The notes beneath the pieces are model-generated. The model was not told the DNA's origin, did not search any database, and saw only the letters and a program-made list of their open reading frames with translations. The position numbers were made by a program, and so were the translations under genes. From the NCBI GenBank assembly GCA_964390645.1, contig CAYMLL010000357.1, positions 1 through 6,855 of the forward strand: 6,855 bases of DNA, written 5' to 3'. Each line of letters begins with the position of its first letter. The stretch's first letter is position 1. The stretch is from CAYMLL01 sp964390645. Lineage in GTDB: Bacteria; Planctomycetota; UBA8108. Of the stretch, positions 6,298 through 6,855 are shown one piece after another.

Positions 6298-6839
6298 ATA
6301 CGCGTCGTCGCCGTGCTTCCGCCGTCAACCGTTGCCGCCAGGCCGCTTTCGCTCGCCGATCGACGCGGCCAGGCAGGTAGACGATCGTGGCTGGGGTGCT
6401 TCCTCGATCAAATGTCGGTGCAGGTGCCGTCGGGGCAGCGCGGCGTCGTCACTTCTGGCGATCGTGCGGACAGAACCGGTGATCAGAAAACGAGTCGCAG
6501 ATTCGACCGCCGGAACGACTCACGATCGAGGCATCGACAGCTGTCAGACGAAGCACCCTGTCGTGCGGCGTTCGAGGGGTCGGGGCGCAGAAACTGGCCG
6601 TGAACTGCTGGCGGAGGCTCCGGTCCAGGCTGGACTCGGGGCGAGAGCTCTTGTCTCGACCAGCCCGCCGTTGGAGCGGATCGCCGCCACGGCGCACCTC
6701 CGGTCTGGAGCCACGGGGCATGCGCGGGGCCAGGCAACAAGAACCCGAAGACCTCCGACCGCTCCATGGGGAGCGGACTCTGCTTGGAGCGCCCGAACCT
6801 CCCCGCCCCTGTCCGAGCCCCGACGGAGGCAGCTGAAGG
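6298..6839. other. Long stretch without recognisable gene
   Basis: I see no supported gene in these 542 bases. Frames on both strands are Arg/Pro/Ser-rich and carry no domain, signal peptide or plausible start with a ribosome binding site. One short hairpin is present: CCGCTCC (6759-6765) with GGAGCGG (6770-6776), loop of 4, not followed by T. The region may hold regulatory sequence or eroded genes. Confidence 0.4.
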
Positions 6840-6855
6840 ATGAGCCCCGAACGGC
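6840..6855 (+). CDS. Possible start of a gene cut by the right edge
   Basis: An ATG at 6840-6842 begins MSPER and remains open to the window end. GGAGG at 6825-6829 lies 10 bases upstream, and GAAGG at 6835-6839 directly abuts the ATG. Only five codons are visible, so neither the family nor the reality of the gene can be judged. Confidence 0.25.

Noticed and set aside
6759..6776. 7-bp hairpin CCGCTCC/GGAGCGG as a terminator
   Set aside because: There is no adjacent upstream gene and no T-run; stems of this length are common by chance in GC-rich DNA.
1..6855. CRISPR array, tRNA or rRNA genes
   Set aside because: No regularly spaced repeats, cloverleaf-like segments or rRNA signature sequences were seen on either strand.

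Overview
This is a GC-rich, gene-sparse bacterial window. Its mix of genes suggests a Planctomycetota-like or similar environmental bacterium: a large secreted neutral/alkaline ceramidase-like protein, an Rhs-type shell protein, a decayed integrase-core transposase, a lysine-rich micro-protein and long intergenic gaps. That assignment is inferred from gene families and base composition only.

Layout, left to right. At 1-458 (+) lies the 3' end of a large Rhs/YD-repeat gene, with the conserved core motif followed by a 108-residue variable tail. At 459-982 there is no confident gene; a 9-bp GC-rich hairpin (528-556) may end Rhs transcription, and an 8-bp hairpin (911-945) sits just past the stop of the opposing gene. 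At 983-3256 (-) is a 757-residue exported protein. It joins a ceramidase-like N-terminal domain, lacking a recognisable catalytic serine, to a beta-propeller-like C-terminal domain resembling DUF6454. At 3289-3741 (-) is the N-terminal remnant of a transposase, whose 3' end lies directly upstream of the ceramidase-like gene and may hold its promoter. At 3956-4363 (+) is a small two-helix membrane protein with a PH-like domain. At 4622-5644 (+) is a secreted zinc metalloprotease with an HELGH motif and a Met-turn-like segment. Each of these two + strand genes is preceded by one copy of an imperfect repeat of about 75-82 bp.

The right side is mostly non-coding: 5645-6189 holds only weak hairpins. 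At 6190-6297 (+) is a 35-residue Lys/Arg/Glu-rich micro-protein with a strong ribosome binding site. At 6298-6839 nothing convincing is seen, and a possible new gene starts at 6840.

The genes do not form an obvious operon or pathway. The common theme is secretion or the cell surface: the Rhs shell, the exported ceramidase-like protein, the membrane protein and the secreted protease. No tRNA, rRNA, CRISPR array or complete mobile element was seen. The strongest candidates for something unusual are the serine-less ceramidase-propeller fusion, the protease whose third histidine is displaced by one residue, and the repeat shared by two neighbouring promoter regions.
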